Shown here: in pieces, positions 1 through 8,237 of the stretch
Numbering within the stretch: position 1 is the first letter of the stretch
How the letters are laid out: each line of letters starts with the position of its first letter
Source of the DNA: Streptococcus cristatus
Lineage (GTDB): Bacteria; Bacillota; Bacilli; Lactobacillales; Streptococcaceae
DNA length: 64,000 bases
Direction of reading: 5' to 3'
Assembly: GCF_003943465.1 (NCBI RefSeq)
Contig: NZ_RJPR01000006.1
Coordinates: 20,271 to 84,270 of the forward strand
The notes under the pieces: generated by a model
Databases searched by the model: none
Told to the model about the DNA's origin: nothing
The model's input: only the letters and a program-made list of their open reading frames with translations
Position numbers and translations under genes: made by a program

Positions 1-485
1 AACCAAATAATGATAAAACTGCCTGTCACAACTGTGAGTAAAACTGCTAGATTATAGAGCCAATCATCTACAAGAAGTAGAAAGCGACCATTTCCTCTAT
101 AAGCGGTGTACATAATGGCTAGTCCCTGCACAATCGCAAAGAACAAGGTTAAGATTTTTTGAAAGAAATCTGTTTTTTTAAGGGACCAAGATTGTATATT
201 CCAGCTTTTCTTTAGGTTCATGACTTGCCATACAATCATCGTCGTAATCCAAGGTCCTAAGCCCAAAGAAAATACTGAAATCTGAGAAACATCAATTCCT
301 GCCAGCAAATAGAAAGCGGCCAAGGGATTGTCTTCCTTTATCCGAAAAGCTTCCATACTGCCATTGTAGCCTGGAAGCAAGATATGTCTTCCTAATATAT
401 AAATAGCTATAATGAACAGTGTAAAGAGGATTCTCTTTCTAAAAATATTCTGATGCTTCTTTTTCTTAAGACCAAAGTGCTCCAT
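1..485 (-). CDS. secY2: Accessory Sec translocase channel SecY2, N-terminal part, cut by window edge
   Basis: The minus strand is open from an ATG at 485 to the window edge, giving about 161 residues. A basic N-terminus (MEHFGLKKKK) is followed by a membrane segment, a periplasmic-plug-like stretch with PGYNG, and the SVFSLGLGPW motif typical of SecY-family TM2. Further hydrophobic segments follow. The short N-terminus and plug fit SecY2, the channel of the SecA2/SecY2 system that exports glycosylated serine-rich-repeat adhesins, better than housekeeping SecY. An AAAGGA ribosome site lies about 6 bases before the ATG. The glycosyltransferase gene lies 166 bases upstream on the same strand, the usual accessory-Sec context. 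The asp and secA2 genes would lie beyond the left edge. Confidence 0.85.
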   Translation of the reverse strand, partial: MEHFGLKKKKHQNIFRKRILFTLFIIAIYILGRHILLPGYNGSMEAFRIKEDNPLAAFYLLAGIDVSQISVFSLGLGPWITTMIVWQVMNLKKSWNIQSWSLKKTDFFQKILTLFFAIVQGLAIMYTAYRGNGRFLLLVDDWLYNLAVLLTVVTGSFIIIW

Positions 486-566
486 TTATTATCCTTTATT
501 TGTATTTTGGACTTGCCCAGAGTCCTCTTTTCATACATAAACTTGTCTTTTAAGCCAAAGACTTAA

Positions 567-616
567 GAAAGCAAGCCCATTCCATAGAATTATAGATAAG
601 GAATCAACTTGCTTTC
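567..616 (-). other. Inverted repeat between the glycosyltransferase gene and secY2
   Basis: GAAAGCAAG at 567-575 pairs with CTTGCTTTC at 608-616, with ATTCC/GGAAT pairing inside. There is no clear U-tract on the minus side, so it may be an mRNA processing or attenuating hairpin rather than a full terminator. Confidence 0.4.
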
Positions 617-651
617 TCTATTTTGATTACAAAATGTGGGGCAATCGTCAT

Positions 652-1875
652 TTAATTAAAATCTGATCGAATTTTTTCCACCATTTCCTGATAATTCTCA
701 TGTGAGAATACTCGCTCTGAAACCCCTTCTGTTTGTACATTATCAAAGGCATAAACAGGCTTACCAGACTCTTGAAACTCTCTAATTACAGTATCGAATT
801 TCTGATCGTGATTGATATCAAGATAAATGTCGCTGCTCGCAAGTAAATCTCTCAAAGGATATGGCAAAATTGCAGGGTGCAAACGAACATTTTCATAAGC
901 CATCAGTTTGAGTAACTTATCAGACATCTGTGTGTAGGCAGCAATATGAAACAGGCAATTTGGCAATGCTTTCACCAAATCTTCAATCCCCTCTAACCTA
1001 TCCGAGTTTGTCAAAGTTACACAGTGGAGAGCAAAGCCTTCATCCCTCTGTTTAATAGCTTTCTCGACATCAAATTCATCTGTCTCAATAATTGTAGACC
1101 AATCAAGAGAATTGTAAAACCACCATACTTCACGCAGACGCATGTTGGAAACAGTGTTCCATGGTTTTTGACCAGAAATATAATGCAAAACAGCAGGTAG
1201 TGGAGAGAGTGGGATTTCGAAAATCCAGTCATGCTTATCTAGCGCAGCTCCCATGTCAAAACCGATTTGAAAATTGTAAGTATCTTCCAAATCAAGTTTT
1301 TTGCCCTCAAACATCAAATTCAAGATAGACTGATCACCTTCAGTAAAATTGGCTAATTCTCTATCTGTCAACTCAACCAATTGCTGAGCCATGTTTTCTT
1401 CACGCCAACGCTTATTATTGATGAGCATCATTCCAGAATTAAAGCCAAAGCCTACTCCATATGTCGCGCGAGTCGTTGCTACATAATAATCCTCCAGATC
1501 TATCTCAAAAAGATGGTCCAGATTTCGTGTCACAACAATATCACAATCTAAATATAAAACTTTATCTGCTGCAACATAATTCGGTATAAAATAGCGCCCA
1601 TAAGCCATGTAGTTAATGTGAGCGTAAGTTCCAGCTTCCCATTTTGATTTCACCTGATCGTCAATCTGGTCATTGAATAATTTCACATCGTTCAACTGAC
1701 TGCCAGCTGCTTCTACCTTCCGACGCGTATAGTAAAACCATTCTTGAGGAATATCCTGATTAAAAACATAAATATCTAAATTTTTATGGTGACAGCAAAG
1801 AGATTTTATTGTCGTCTCGATCTGTCTAATATACCCATAATCTCCCGAAACCACAATGGCTTTTTTCTTTTCCAA
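652..1875 (-). CDS. GT8-family glycosyltransferase of the accessory Sec / serine-rich adhesin locus
   Basis: The N-terminal half is a glycosyltransferase family 8 domain: KKAIVVSGDYGYI at the start, the metal-binding DCDIVV (DxD) motif, FNSGMMLIN, and EGDQSILN. The last ~120 residues form a second domain (from ALHCVTLTNS to SDFN) resembling the partner domain of adhesin glycosylation enzymes such as Gly/GlyE-type proteins. It likely adds a sugar to the serine-rich adhesin in the cytoplasm before export through SecY2. The frame opens further to a TTG at 1959, but a strong extended promoter occupies 1931-1959. A TTG at 1875 with GGGAG 7 bases upstream is therefore a better start and places the protein at EKKKAIVV. 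No adhesin gene lies between it and pflA. Confidence 0.8.
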   Translation of the reverse strand: MEKKKAIVVSGDYGYIRQIETTIKSLCCHHKNLDIYVFNQDIPQEWFYYTRRKVEAAGSQLNDVKLFNDQIDDQVKSKWEAGTYAHINYMAYGRYFIPNYVAADKVLYLDCDIVVTRNLDHLFEIDLEDYYVATTRATYGVGFGFNSGMMLINNKRWREENMAQQLVELTDRELANFTEGDQSILNLMFEGKKLDLEDTYNFQIGFDMGAALDKHDWIFEIPLSPLPAVLHYISGQKPWNTVSNMRLREVWWFYNSLDWSTIIETDEFDVEKAIKQRDEGFALHCVTLTNSDRLEGIEDLVKALPNCLFHIAAYTQMSDKLLKLMAYENVRLHPAILPYPLRDLLASSDIYLDINHDQKFDTVIREFQESGKPVYAFDNVQTEGVSERVFSHENYQEMVEKIRSDFN

Positions 1876-1930
1876 AACACTACTCCCACTAAGCTTATTC
1901 AATTCTCTAAAAAAATCGCTATTAGGCTTT

Positions 1931-1959
1931 ATTATACCATAAATTCCGCCTTTATTCAA
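1931..1959 (-). promoter_or_regulatory. Extended -10 promoter of the glycosyltransferase-secY2 unit
   Basis: On the minus strand TTGAAT (1959-1954), a 17-base spacer and TATGGTATAAT with -10 TATAAT (1936-1931) match a sigma-A promoter with extended -10. Transcription would start near 1924, just ahead of the GGGAG site and TTG start at 1875. Confidence 0.7.
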
Positions 1960-2174
1960 ACACCTTCTTGAAAGCTAGACCTAAATTTTCTAGCCTTAAA
2001 ATAGAGGTGAAAGCTACTCACACGAAAAGAAGAAAGCTTGCTATAAGCGCTTCTAATATATCCATCCTTTTAAAATCAGACAACCACTACCTGCAACGTA
2101 CTTAAATGTGTGCTCTCATGCTATCAAATCTTATAAAATTAGGCTATCCCGAAGAATTAGCCGGTGTTTTATTG
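1960..2174. other. Intergenic stretch without a supported gene
   Basis: The region between the glycosyltransferase promoter and the pflA terminator holds only short AT-rich frames. A plus-strand frame starting at 2106 runs into the pflA 3' end and has no good ribosome site, so I do not call it a gene. Confidence 0.4.
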
Positions 2175-2206
2175 AAAAAAATGGACTGGCTTTTCTCCAG
2201 TCCATT
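2175..2206 (-). terminator. Terminator after pflA
   Basis: TGGACTGG and CCAGTCCA form a stem with a short loop. On the minus strand the stem is followed by a U-rich tract (complement of 2175-2181). It lies 18 bases after the pflA stop. Confidence 0.8.
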
Positions 2207-2223
2207 TCCCCTACTTACATCAA

Positions 2224-3021
2224 CTAGTTATTATGCACCCGATTCATATATTCGGTATAGGACTCCGTTTGCATCAGCTCCTTGGCATTTTTGACCCGGT
2301 CAGCAGTCGGTGGCTTCACACCTTCCAGTGAATAAGGAATGCCCAACTCCCGCCACTTGAATTCTCCCATAGTATGGTAAGGAAGGATTTCAAACTTATC
2401 AACGTTCTTGAGTGTTTTGACAAACTTACCTAGCTCAATCAAGTCCTCATCACGGTCCGTTAAGCCTGGCACCAGAACGTGACGAATCCACACTGGCTTT
2501 CCAATATCTGAGAGATATTTTGCACAGGCCAGGATGTTTTTATTGGTCTGGGTAGTCACGATCCTATGCTGCGCTTCATTAATTTCCTTGATATCCAGCA
2601 AAACCAAATCCGTCACCGCCATCAGTTTATTAAACTTTTCTAGATAACGAGGCGTATTTCTAAAAGGCAGAGCACAAGTATCCAGCGTACAATGAATCCC
2701 CAGCTCTTTAGCCTTGGTAAAGAAAGCAATCAGAAAGTCGATTTGCAGAAGGGCTTCTCCCCCGCTGACGGTAATACCACCTTTATTACCCCAGAAACCT
2801 TTGTAACGAAGGGCTTCTTGTAGGATATCATCCACAGTCCGCAGTTGAGACTTGTTAGTCTCCATCTCCCAAGTATCTGGATTGTGGCAATATTGACAAC
2901 GCATATGACAACCCTGCAAAAAGACGATGAAGCGGATACCTGGTCCATCCACTGCTCCAAAACTCTCCGTAGAGTGCACCATTCCCGTTACTTTCCCATA
3001 ATCAATCGCTTCTTCAACCAT
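2224..3021 (-). CDS. pflA: Pyruvate formate-lyase activating enzyme
   Basis: A 265-residue radical SAM protein that makes the glycyl radical on pyruvate formate-lyase, needed for mixed-acid fermentation without oxygen. The cluster ligands are C38, C42 and C45 in the order CX3CX2C, followed by HNPDTW. The SAM-binding stretch GGITVSGGEALLQ and the FLQGCHMRC context are typical of PflA. Length fits the family. It is monocistronic: its own promoter lies upstream and a terminator directly follows. The enzyme's partner pfl is not in the window, which is usual in streptococci. Confidence 0.95.
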   Translation of the reverse strand: MVEEAIDYGKVTGMVHSTESFGAVDGPGIRFIVFLQGCHMRCQYCHNPDTWEMETNKSQLRTVDDILQEALRYKGFWGNKGGITVSGGEALLQIDFLIAFFTKAKELGIHCTLDTCALPFRNTPRYLEKFNKLMAVTDLVLLDIKEINEAQHRIVTTQTNKNILACAKYLSDIGKPVWIRHVLVPGLTDRDEDLIELGKFVKTLKNVDKFEILPYHTMGEFKWRELGIPYSLEGVKPPTADRVKNAKELMQTESYTEYMNRVHNN

Positions 3022-3037
3022 AATAATCCTCTTTACC

Positions 3038-3069
3038 TGAAAACGTTTTACTATAACTACATTATACCA
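3038..3069 (-). promoter_or_regulatory. pflA promoter and cre-like site
   Basis: The minus strand has an extended -10 TGGTATAAT (3069-3061) with only a weak -35 around 3084-3089. Downstream, in the leader, TGAAAACGTTTTAC at 3038-3051 matches the 14-base catabolite-response consensus at 12 positions, suggesting CcpA roadblock control. The promoter is clear; the cre call is tentative. Confidence 0.5.
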
Positions 3070-3209
3070 CGATTCGAGTGAAAATAGATAGATTCTGCCT
3101 ATTTTTTAGAAAATAAACTGTTTTTCAGTTTCATTTTCATTGTGTTACAACAGATAAAGTTTTTCAGTTTTTCTTGAAATTGCCTCTCTCCGTTTCCAGC
3201 TTTCTCCAT

Positions 3210-3347
3210 AAAAAAAGCCGCCCTAGAGGGCGACCTTTTCGGAGATTGTTATGAAAAAAAGGTGCGGAACTATAGCTATAACAGCTGCTCATCTGTTAAA
3301 CTAAAGGACTCCTTCTATCAAATAAAGTTAAGAGGTCTTCATTTGAT
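3210..3347 (-). ncRNA. csRNA-type small RNA under CiaR control
   Basis: A CiaR box and -10 at 3354-3386 lie upstream with the spacing seen in cia-dependent small RNA genes. The predicted RNA runs about 138 nt to a terminator, stem CGCCCT/AGGGCG (3219-3232) plus a U-tract ending near 3210. Just before the terminator, ACCUUUU and AAAAGGU (3233-3239 and 3257-3263 in genome coordinates) form a stem whose loop exposes UCAUAACAAUCUCCG. That loop is complementary to a ribosome-binding site plus AUG, the hallmark of csRNAs, which block translation of competence and other mRNAs. It lies 53 bases after the treC stop. Which numbered csRNA it is cannot be told by eye. Confidence 0.85.
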
Positions 3348-3353
3348 GCTTCT

Positions 3354-3386
3354 AGTATACTGCACCATACTTAAAAGAAGCTTAAG
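3354..3386 (-). promoter_or_regulatory. CiaR box and -10 of the small RNA
   Basis: Minus strand: CTTAAG-N5-TTTAAG (3386-3370), a 10-base gap, then -10 TATACT (3359-3354). This matches the direct-repeat CiaR binding consensus NTTAAG-N5-NTTAAG with its usual distance to the -10. No separate -35 hexamer is needed. Confidence 0.88.
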
Positions 3387-3399
3387 CTGATTTTAATCA

Positions 3400-5025
3400 T
3401 TATTTCACTAGAATAGCTAACGTTTCATAGGGTTTCAAGGTCATGGTCGCGGCTAATGCTGGCTCCTCGTAATTTGAAATCAGCACCTGACCGCTTTGAT
3501 AGTCTGGTAGGATGTCCAGCGTAATCGGATCAGCATAGAAGTTGTTAAGTACTAAAAGTTTTTGTCCTTGCCACTCCCGCTCAAAGGCATAAATCTGAGG
3601 ACTATCCTCATAGGCTGGCTGATAGCTGCCCTCTGCGATGATAGGTAGTTCCTTGCGCAGGGCAATCAATTTCTGATAAAAGGTAAAGATCGGTCCCTTG
3701 ATTTCATTTTCCACATTGATGAGAGGATAAGATTTGCCCGCCTTCAGCCATGGAGTTCCTGTTGTAAAACCTGCATTGACTGAATCATCCCATTGCATAG
3801 GCGTCCGAGAATTATCACGAGATTTAGCCTTGATAATCCTGAAGGCTGCTTCTGGCAATTGACCTTCAGCAAGCAGGCTCTGGTAAGCATTGAGAGACTC
3901 GACATCCACATAGTCTTCCATGGAGTCGTAGTTAGGATCCACCATGCCAATCTCCTCACCCATGTAGATATAAGGCGTCCCGCGCGACAGATGAATACTG
4001 GCTGCCAGCATGGTCGCTCCTTCGTTGCGGAAATTCTCCACATCGACAAAGCGGTTGAGAGCTCGTGGCTGATCATGGTTGTTCCAAAAGAGAGCCGACC
4101 AGCCATCATGATCGCTCATTTCCTTGCCCCAAGTATGGAAGAGGCGTTTTAACTCTTCAAAGTCAAAGGCCTTAAGACTCCACTTCTGTCCAGCTTCATA
4201 GTCCACCTTGAGATGATGGAAATTAAAGGCCATAGATAGCTCCTGCCGATCTGGTGCGGTGTAAAGGATGCAATTTTCAATCGTCGTAGCACTCATTTCA
4301 CCAACCGTCATAAAGGAATCGTCCTGCCCAAAGGTCGCTTCGTTCATCATACGCAGATAGTCATGCACGATTGGCTTATCGGTATAGGCCGGCTTACCCT
4401 CCTGCTCTGGACAGTCTGCCAGCACCTCATCTTTTCCGATGACATTGATGACATCAAAGCGGAAGCCCTTGACTCCTTTGTCCCGCCAAAAATTCACCAC
4501 CTTGAAGAGTTCTTGACGCACATTAGGATTGCGCCAGTTAAGATCTGCTTGAGTGACATCATAAAGATGCAGATAATATTTGCCCGTATCGCCAAATGGC
4601 GCCCAGGCACTGCCGCCAAACTTGGACAGCCAATCCGTCGGCTCATCTCGCAGGATAAAGAAGTCCTGATAGTAGGAATCCCCAGCCAGTGCCTTTTGGA
4701 ACCACTCATGTTCAATCGAGCAGTGATTGAGAACCATGTCCAGCATGAAGTCAATACCATGCTGCTGGCCGACCTTGACCATCTCTTCAAAATCCGTCAT
4801 ATCCCCAAAGATAGGATCAACTGCAGTGTAGTCAGAAATATCATAACCGTTGTCCCTCTGTGGACTCGGATAGAAAGGATTGAGCCAGATCATATCCACT
4901 CCCAGCTCTTTCAGGTAGGGAAGTTTTTCAATAATCCCGCGAAAATCTCCCAAACCATTGCCAGTCGTGTCTTTAAAAGATTTTGGATAAATCTGGTAGA
5001 CAACCTTTGTTTTATCAAGTGTCAT
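3400..5025 (-). CDS. treC: Trehalose-6-phosphate hydrolase
   Basis: A 541-residue GH13 alpha-amylase-family enzyme that splits trehalose 6-phosphate into glucose and glucose 6-phosphate in the cytoplasm. Motifs in order: LGVDMIWLNPFYPSP, DMVLNHCS (region I), GFRFDVINVI with nucleophile D191, VGEMSATT with acid/base E243, and NNHDQPR with D318. Full length for the family. It follows treB with a 62-base gap and has a GGAG-type ribosome site (AAAGGAGA), so both are one operon opposite treR. The closest alternative is dextran glucosidase, but the pairing with a trehalose PTS makes TreC the better call. Confidence 0.93.
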   Translation of the reverse strand: MTLDKTKVVYQIYPKSFKDTTGNGLGDFRGIIEKLPYLKELGVDMIWLNPFYPSPQRDNGYDISDYTAVDPIFGDMTDFEEMVKVGQQHGIDFMLDMVLNHCSIEHEWFQKALAGDSYYQDFFILRDEPTDWLSKFGGSAWAPFGDTGKYYLHLYDVTQADLNWRNPNVRQELFKVVNFWRDKGVKGFRFDVINVIGKDEVLADCPEQEGKPAYTDKPIVHDYLRMMNEATFGQDDSFMTVGEMSATTIENCILYTAPDRQELSMAFNFHHLKVDYEAGQKWSLKAFDFEELKRLFHTWGKEMSDHDGWSALFWNNHDQPRALNRFVDVENFRNEGATMLAASIHLSRGTPYIYMGEEIGMVDPNYDSMEDYVDVESLNAYQSLLAEGQLPEAAFRIIKAKSRDNSRTPMQWDDSVNAGFTTGTPWLKAGKSYPLINVENEIKGPIFTFYQKLIALRKELPIIAEGSYQPAYEDSPQIYAFEREWQGQKLLVLNNFYADPITLDILPDYQSGQVLISNYEEPALAATMTLKPYETLAILVK

Positions 5026-5087
5026 ATCTTCTCCTTTTTTGATAAAAGGGAGGGGCTCAGAGCCACCATCCCATGAGTTAACTATTC

Positions 5088-7055
5088 CTAGATGCGTTTT
5101 GCTGTCATCAATTTATCACCGCGTTTGATATAGCCAGGATATTCTCCACTTATATCTGCTACAAAAGCATCCTGGTTGGTGATAATGATAGGTGTTTCTG
5201 TCACGAGCCCTGCAGCCTTGATAACATCCATATCAAAACTAATCAGTTTTTGTCCAATAGTCACATGATCGCCTTGCGCAATATGGGCCTCAAAGCCCTT
5301 ACCGTCTAGACCGACCGTATCCATACCGATATGCATAAGCATTTCCACACCCTCGTCCGATACGATACCGACGGCATGCTTGGTTGGGAAGAGAACAGTC
5401 ACCGTACCGTTCACAGGTGACACCAATTCACCTTCACTTGGCTCAATCACTAAACCTTGTCCCATCACCCCTGATGAAAATACTGGATCAGTTGCCTGAC
5501 TGAGTTCTTTTACTTGACCAGCAAGAGGACTAACGATTTCTACTGGTGTGACAATCTTTGTTTCCTGATGAGCGAATTCTGCTTCTTCTTGAGCTGCAAA
5601 TTCTGCTTGCAGTTCTGTATCGTCTTCCGTTTTTGTGAAAAATCCTGCTTTGCGGAAGAAGAAAGTCAAAGCCATTGGTACAACGATTGCGACAAGCATA
5701 ACCCCCGCAAATGGAAGCATATATTTTGCTTGGATAGAAAGAATACCCGATAAGCCACCAATCCCGATAGCATTGGCTGTGATATTAAAGGTTACAGAGA
5801 GCAGACCAGCAATAGATGAACCAATCATTCCCGCAACGAACGGATAGATGTACTTTACATTGACCCCGAAGAGGGCTGGTTCAGTGACACCTAGGTAAGC
5901 CGAAATAGTAGCTGGCAAGGAAATTTGTGCTTCCCGTTCATCGTGACGATTCATAAGGTAATAAGCAAAAACAGCTGAGCCTTGAGCGATATTTGACAGA
6001 GCAATCATTGGCCAAAGACCAGTACCACCAGCATCCGCTACCAATTGAGTATCAATCGCATTGGTCATATGGTGAAGACCCGTGATGACAAATGGAGCAT
6101 AAAGGGCACCAAAGACAGCACCAAAGAGCCATTTAACAGGACCAGTCAAACCTGCAAGAACGACTGTTGAAAGCCCCTGACCAATTGCCCAACCGATAGG
6201 ACCTAAGACTGTGTGAGCCAAGATCAAGGCTGGAATCAGAGATAAGAAAGGCACAAAAATCATAGATACCACTTCTGGAATATGTTTCCGCCAGAAGATT
6301 TCTAGATAAGACAAGGAAAGTCCTGCCAGCAAAGCTGGAATAACCTGCGCTTGGTAACCGATACGATTAACAGTGAAGAAACCGAAATCCCAAACCCAAT
6401 CCTTAGCAATTTCCGCTGCTGGTGTCGATGCCACTGCGTAAGCATTGAGCAACTGCGGTGACACCAAACAGATACCCAATACAATACCCAGAATCTGGCT
6501 AGTCCCCATCTTACGAGAAACAGACCAAGTGATTCCTACTGGTAAGAATTGGAAAATCGCTTCACCTGGAAGCCACAAGAAATGGTTGATCCCAGCCCAG
6601 AATTGAGACACTTCTGTGATGGTTTTCCCATCCAACATAGACCAATGAACGCCTTCAAGAACATTCCGAAATCCGAGGATCAATCCACCGACAATCAAAG
6701 CCGGAATGATTGGAGTGAAGATTTCAGCTAGAGTCGTCATGACCCGCTGAACTGGATTTTGATGACTCTTAGCTGCTGACTTGGCTGCTTCTTTGGAAAC
6801 GCCCTCAATACCTGATACAGCTGTGAAATCATTATAAAAAATCGGCACGTCATTTCCAATGATGACCTGGAACTGCCCAGCATTGGTAAAAGTTCCTTTT
6901 ACGACTGGAATGGCTTCAATGGCCTTAACATTAGCTTTCTTTTCATCACCAAGTACGAAACGCATCCGAGTCGCACAGTGAGTGACCGCTGTGACATTCT
7001 CTTTGCCGCCAATCGCCTTCAGCAAATCCTTAGCTTCCTTTTCAAATTTTCCCAT
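5088..7055 (-). CDS. treB: Trehalose-specific PTS transporter EIIBCA
   Basis: A 655-residue fused permease that imports trehalose and phosphorylates it to trehalose 6-phosphate. The EIIB domain is N-terminal (THCATRMRF, phospho-Cys C27). The multi-membrane EIIC covers roughly residues 105-470, with GLHHMTNAID and the GVTEPALFGVN motif. A linker (about 480-510) leads to a complete EIIA with active His about 575 in VEMLMHIGMDTV. Many trehalose permeases lack the EIIA domain and borrow it; this one is self-sufficient. It is first in the treB-treC operon, divergent from the GntR regulator. Confidence 0.93.
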   Translation of the reverse strand: MGKFEKEAKDLLKAIGGKENVTAVTHCATRMRFVLGDEKKANVKAIEAIPVVKGTFTNAGQFQVIIGNDVPIFYNDFTAVSGIEGVSKEAAKSAAKSHQNPVQRVMTTLAEIFTPIIPALIVGGLILGFRNVLEGVHWSMLDGKTITEVSQFWAGINHFLWLPGEAIFQFLPVGITWSVSRKMGTSQILGIVLGICLVSPQLLNAYAVASTPAAEIAKDWVWDFGFFTVNRIGYQAQVIPALLAGLSLSYLEIFWRKHIPEVVSMIFVPFLSLIPALILAHTVLGPIGWAIGQGLSTVVLAGLTGPVKWLFGAVFGALYAPFVITGLHHMTNAIDTQLVADAGGTGLWPMIALSNIAQGSAVFAYYLMNRHDEREAQISLPATISAYLGVTEPALFGVNVKYIYPFVAGMIGSSIAGLLSVTFNITANAIGIGGLSGILSIQAKYMLPFAGVMLVAIVVPMALTFFFRKAGFFTKTEDDTELQAEFAAQEEAEFAHQETKIVTPVEIVSPLAGQVKELSQATDPVFSSGVMGQGLVIEPSEGELVSPVNGTVTVLFPTKHAVGIVSDEGVEMLMHIGMDTVGLDGKGFEAHIAQGDHVTIGQKLISFDMDVIKAAGLVTETPIIITNQDAFVADISGEYPGYIKRGDKLMTAKRI

Positions 7056-7133
7056 TTGACTTGTGGCTGGAAATCATCCAGCACTCTCCTTATATTTTGA
7101 TGTCGCTAGTTTCCTGACTAGCTTATGAACTTA

Positions 7134-7199
7134 ATTGTAACCGATAACAATCCTGTACGCAACTTGTTTGTTGTAAAAATAGAAGATTTCTGCTAAAAT
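7134..7199. promoter_or_regulatory. Divergent treB/treR promoters with a perfect cre site
   Basis: For treB (minus): -35 TTGCGT (7162-7157), 17-base spacer, -10 TACAAT (7139-7134). For treR (plus): -35 TTGTAA (7171-7176), 17-base spacer, -10 TAAAAT (7194-7199). TTGTAACCGATAACA at 7135-7149 matches the full cre consensus WTGNAANCGNWNNCW and covers the treB -10, so CcpA should repress treB when glucose is present. A spaced TTGTAT/ATACAA pair at about 7208-7230 may be a TreR operator. Confidence 0.75.
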
Positions 7200-7240
7200 T
7201 TTGATAGTTGTATGGTAAAAAGAATACAAGAGAGGAACTT

Positions 7241-7954
7241 ATGAAGAAATACAAACAATTATTCAAACAACTTGAAAGAGATATTTTAGGCGAAAAATAC
7301 CAGCTCGGTGACTTTCTTCCTAGTGAACATCAGCTAATGGAAATCTACCAAGTCAGTCGGGATACGGTTCGCAAGGCTTTAGCGCTCTTGCAAGAAGAGG
7401 GACTGATTGAGAAAGTGCGGGGGCAGGGCTCCAAAGTCGTCAAACAGGAACAACTAGACTTCCCTGTTTCTAACTTAACCAGTTATCAAGAATTAGTGGC
7501 ACAGCATCAGCTTCAATCCAAGACCAATGTCATCAGCCTTGATAAAATCACTGTAGATAAAAAGCTCTCAAAAACAACCGGCTTTCCAGAGTACCGCTTG
7601 GTTTGGCGCATTGTCCGACAGCGAGTGGTCGACAGCATCGCTTCTGTCTTGGATATTGACTATCTAGATAAAAGCTTGGTGCCAGATCTGACCAGAGAAA
7701 TCGGGGAACATTCTATCTATTCCTACTTGGAAGAAACCTTAAAGCTTAACATTGCCTATGCCAGAAAAGAAATTACCATCGATCATGTTAGTGACCAAGA
7801 CCAGATCCTTCTGGACATCGGCCGAGACCAACATGTCGTTTCCATTAGATCTCAAGTCTATCTAGCTGACGGTCGCCAGTTTCAGTATACAGAGAGCCGA
7901 CACAAACTAGATAAATTTCGCTTCGTGGATTTTTCTACACGGCAAAAAGAATGA
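7241..7954 (+). CDS. treR: GntR-family trehalose operon regulator TreR
   Basis: An N-terminal GntR winged helix (LPSEHQLMEIYQVSRDTVRKAL...GQGSKVV, residues about 5-75) precedes a UTRA effector domain (from about 90 to the end, with YRLVWRIVRQR and FQYTESRHK). UTRA domains of TreR bind trehalose 6-phosphate. I chose the ATG at 7241, with AGAGGAAC just upstream, over an in-frame ATG at 7208 that lies in the leader and lacks a ribosome site. The protein is then 237 residues, the family's normal length. It is divergent from the operon it should control and ends before a shared bidirectional hairpin. Confidence 0.92.
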   Translation: MKKYKQLFKQLERDILGEKYQLGDFLPSEHQLMEIYQVSRDTVRKALALLQEEGLIEKVRGQGSKVVKQEQLDFPVSNLTSYQELVAQHQLQSKTNVISLDKITVDKKLSKTTGFPEYRLVWRIVRQRVVDSIASVLDIDYLDKSLVPDLTREIGEHSIYSYLEETLKLNIAYARKEITIDHVSDQDQILLDIGRDQHVVSIRSQVYLADGRQFQYTESRHKLDKFRFVDFSTRQKE

Positions 7955-7974
7955 AGGCTTGATTCAGCAAACAT

Positions 7975-8231
7975 AAAAAATCTCCTCTGTCAGCTAAAAT
8001 CTAGCGAGCAGAGGAGTTTTCCTGTTCTTTGGTTTGTTGTTTAGTTTTATATGTTTTTTATATTTAGGAGATGATATGAAAAATATATGAAATGTTGATA
8101 CGAGAATCTATTTCTTGCTTCTATTGCTAGTACTGGTTAGGCTGCTTCGTTTAACTTGGAGCGAATGAATGATTTCTGATAGGTTACTTTTACTTTATAT
8201 GTCATTGGACTGTCCTCATTTCTTATTTGTT
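7975..8231 (-). ncRNA. Long csRNA-like RNA with CiaR promoter and embedded short reading frame
   Basis: A CiaR-box promoter at 8238-8270 should start a transcript near 8231. It ends at a strong terminator (CTCCTCTG/CAGAGGAG, 7982-8016, U-tract to 7975). Near the 3' end, AUAUUU and AAAUAU (genome 8060-8065 and 8081-8086) enclose a loop reading UUCAUAUCAUCUCCU, complementary to a Shine-Dalgarno plus AUG as in csRNAs. At about 257 nt it is longer than typical csRNAs and carries a 22-codon frame near the 5' end. On the plus strand the same loop shows AGGAG then ATG, but that frame stops after four codons, so it is not a gene. The terminator also serves treR. Confidence 0.6.
8137..8205 (-). CDS. 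22-residue peptide encoded in the csRNA-like transcript
   Basis: ATG at 8205 preceded by GAGGA about 9 bases upstream; stop at 8137-8139. The peptide is basic (MTYKVKVTYQ at the start, KLNEAA at the end), with no signal peptide, leader GG motif or membrane segment. It sits about 26 bases after the predicted start of a CiaR-controlled RNA. I do not recognise it. It could be a real peptide of a dual-function RNA or chance. Confidence 0.35.
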   Translation of the reverse strand: MTYKVKVTYQKSFIRSKLNEAA

Positions 8232-8237
8232 GAGACC

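Noticed and set aside
2106..2294. Plus-strand 62-codon frame opposite pflA end
   Set aside because: No ribosome site, runs through the pflA terminator and coding 3' end.
3241..3300. Plus-strand GGAG then ATG giving a 17-codon frame (MKKRCGT...)
   Set aside because: The same motif recurs at three csRNA loops on the opposite strand and the frames differ and stop early. The complement of an anti-ribosome-site loop explains it better.
4363..5076. Long plus-strand reading frame antisense to treC
   Set aside because: It lies entirely over a well-supported glycosidase gene, has no ribosome site or recognisable domain, and reflects codon bias of the opposite strand.
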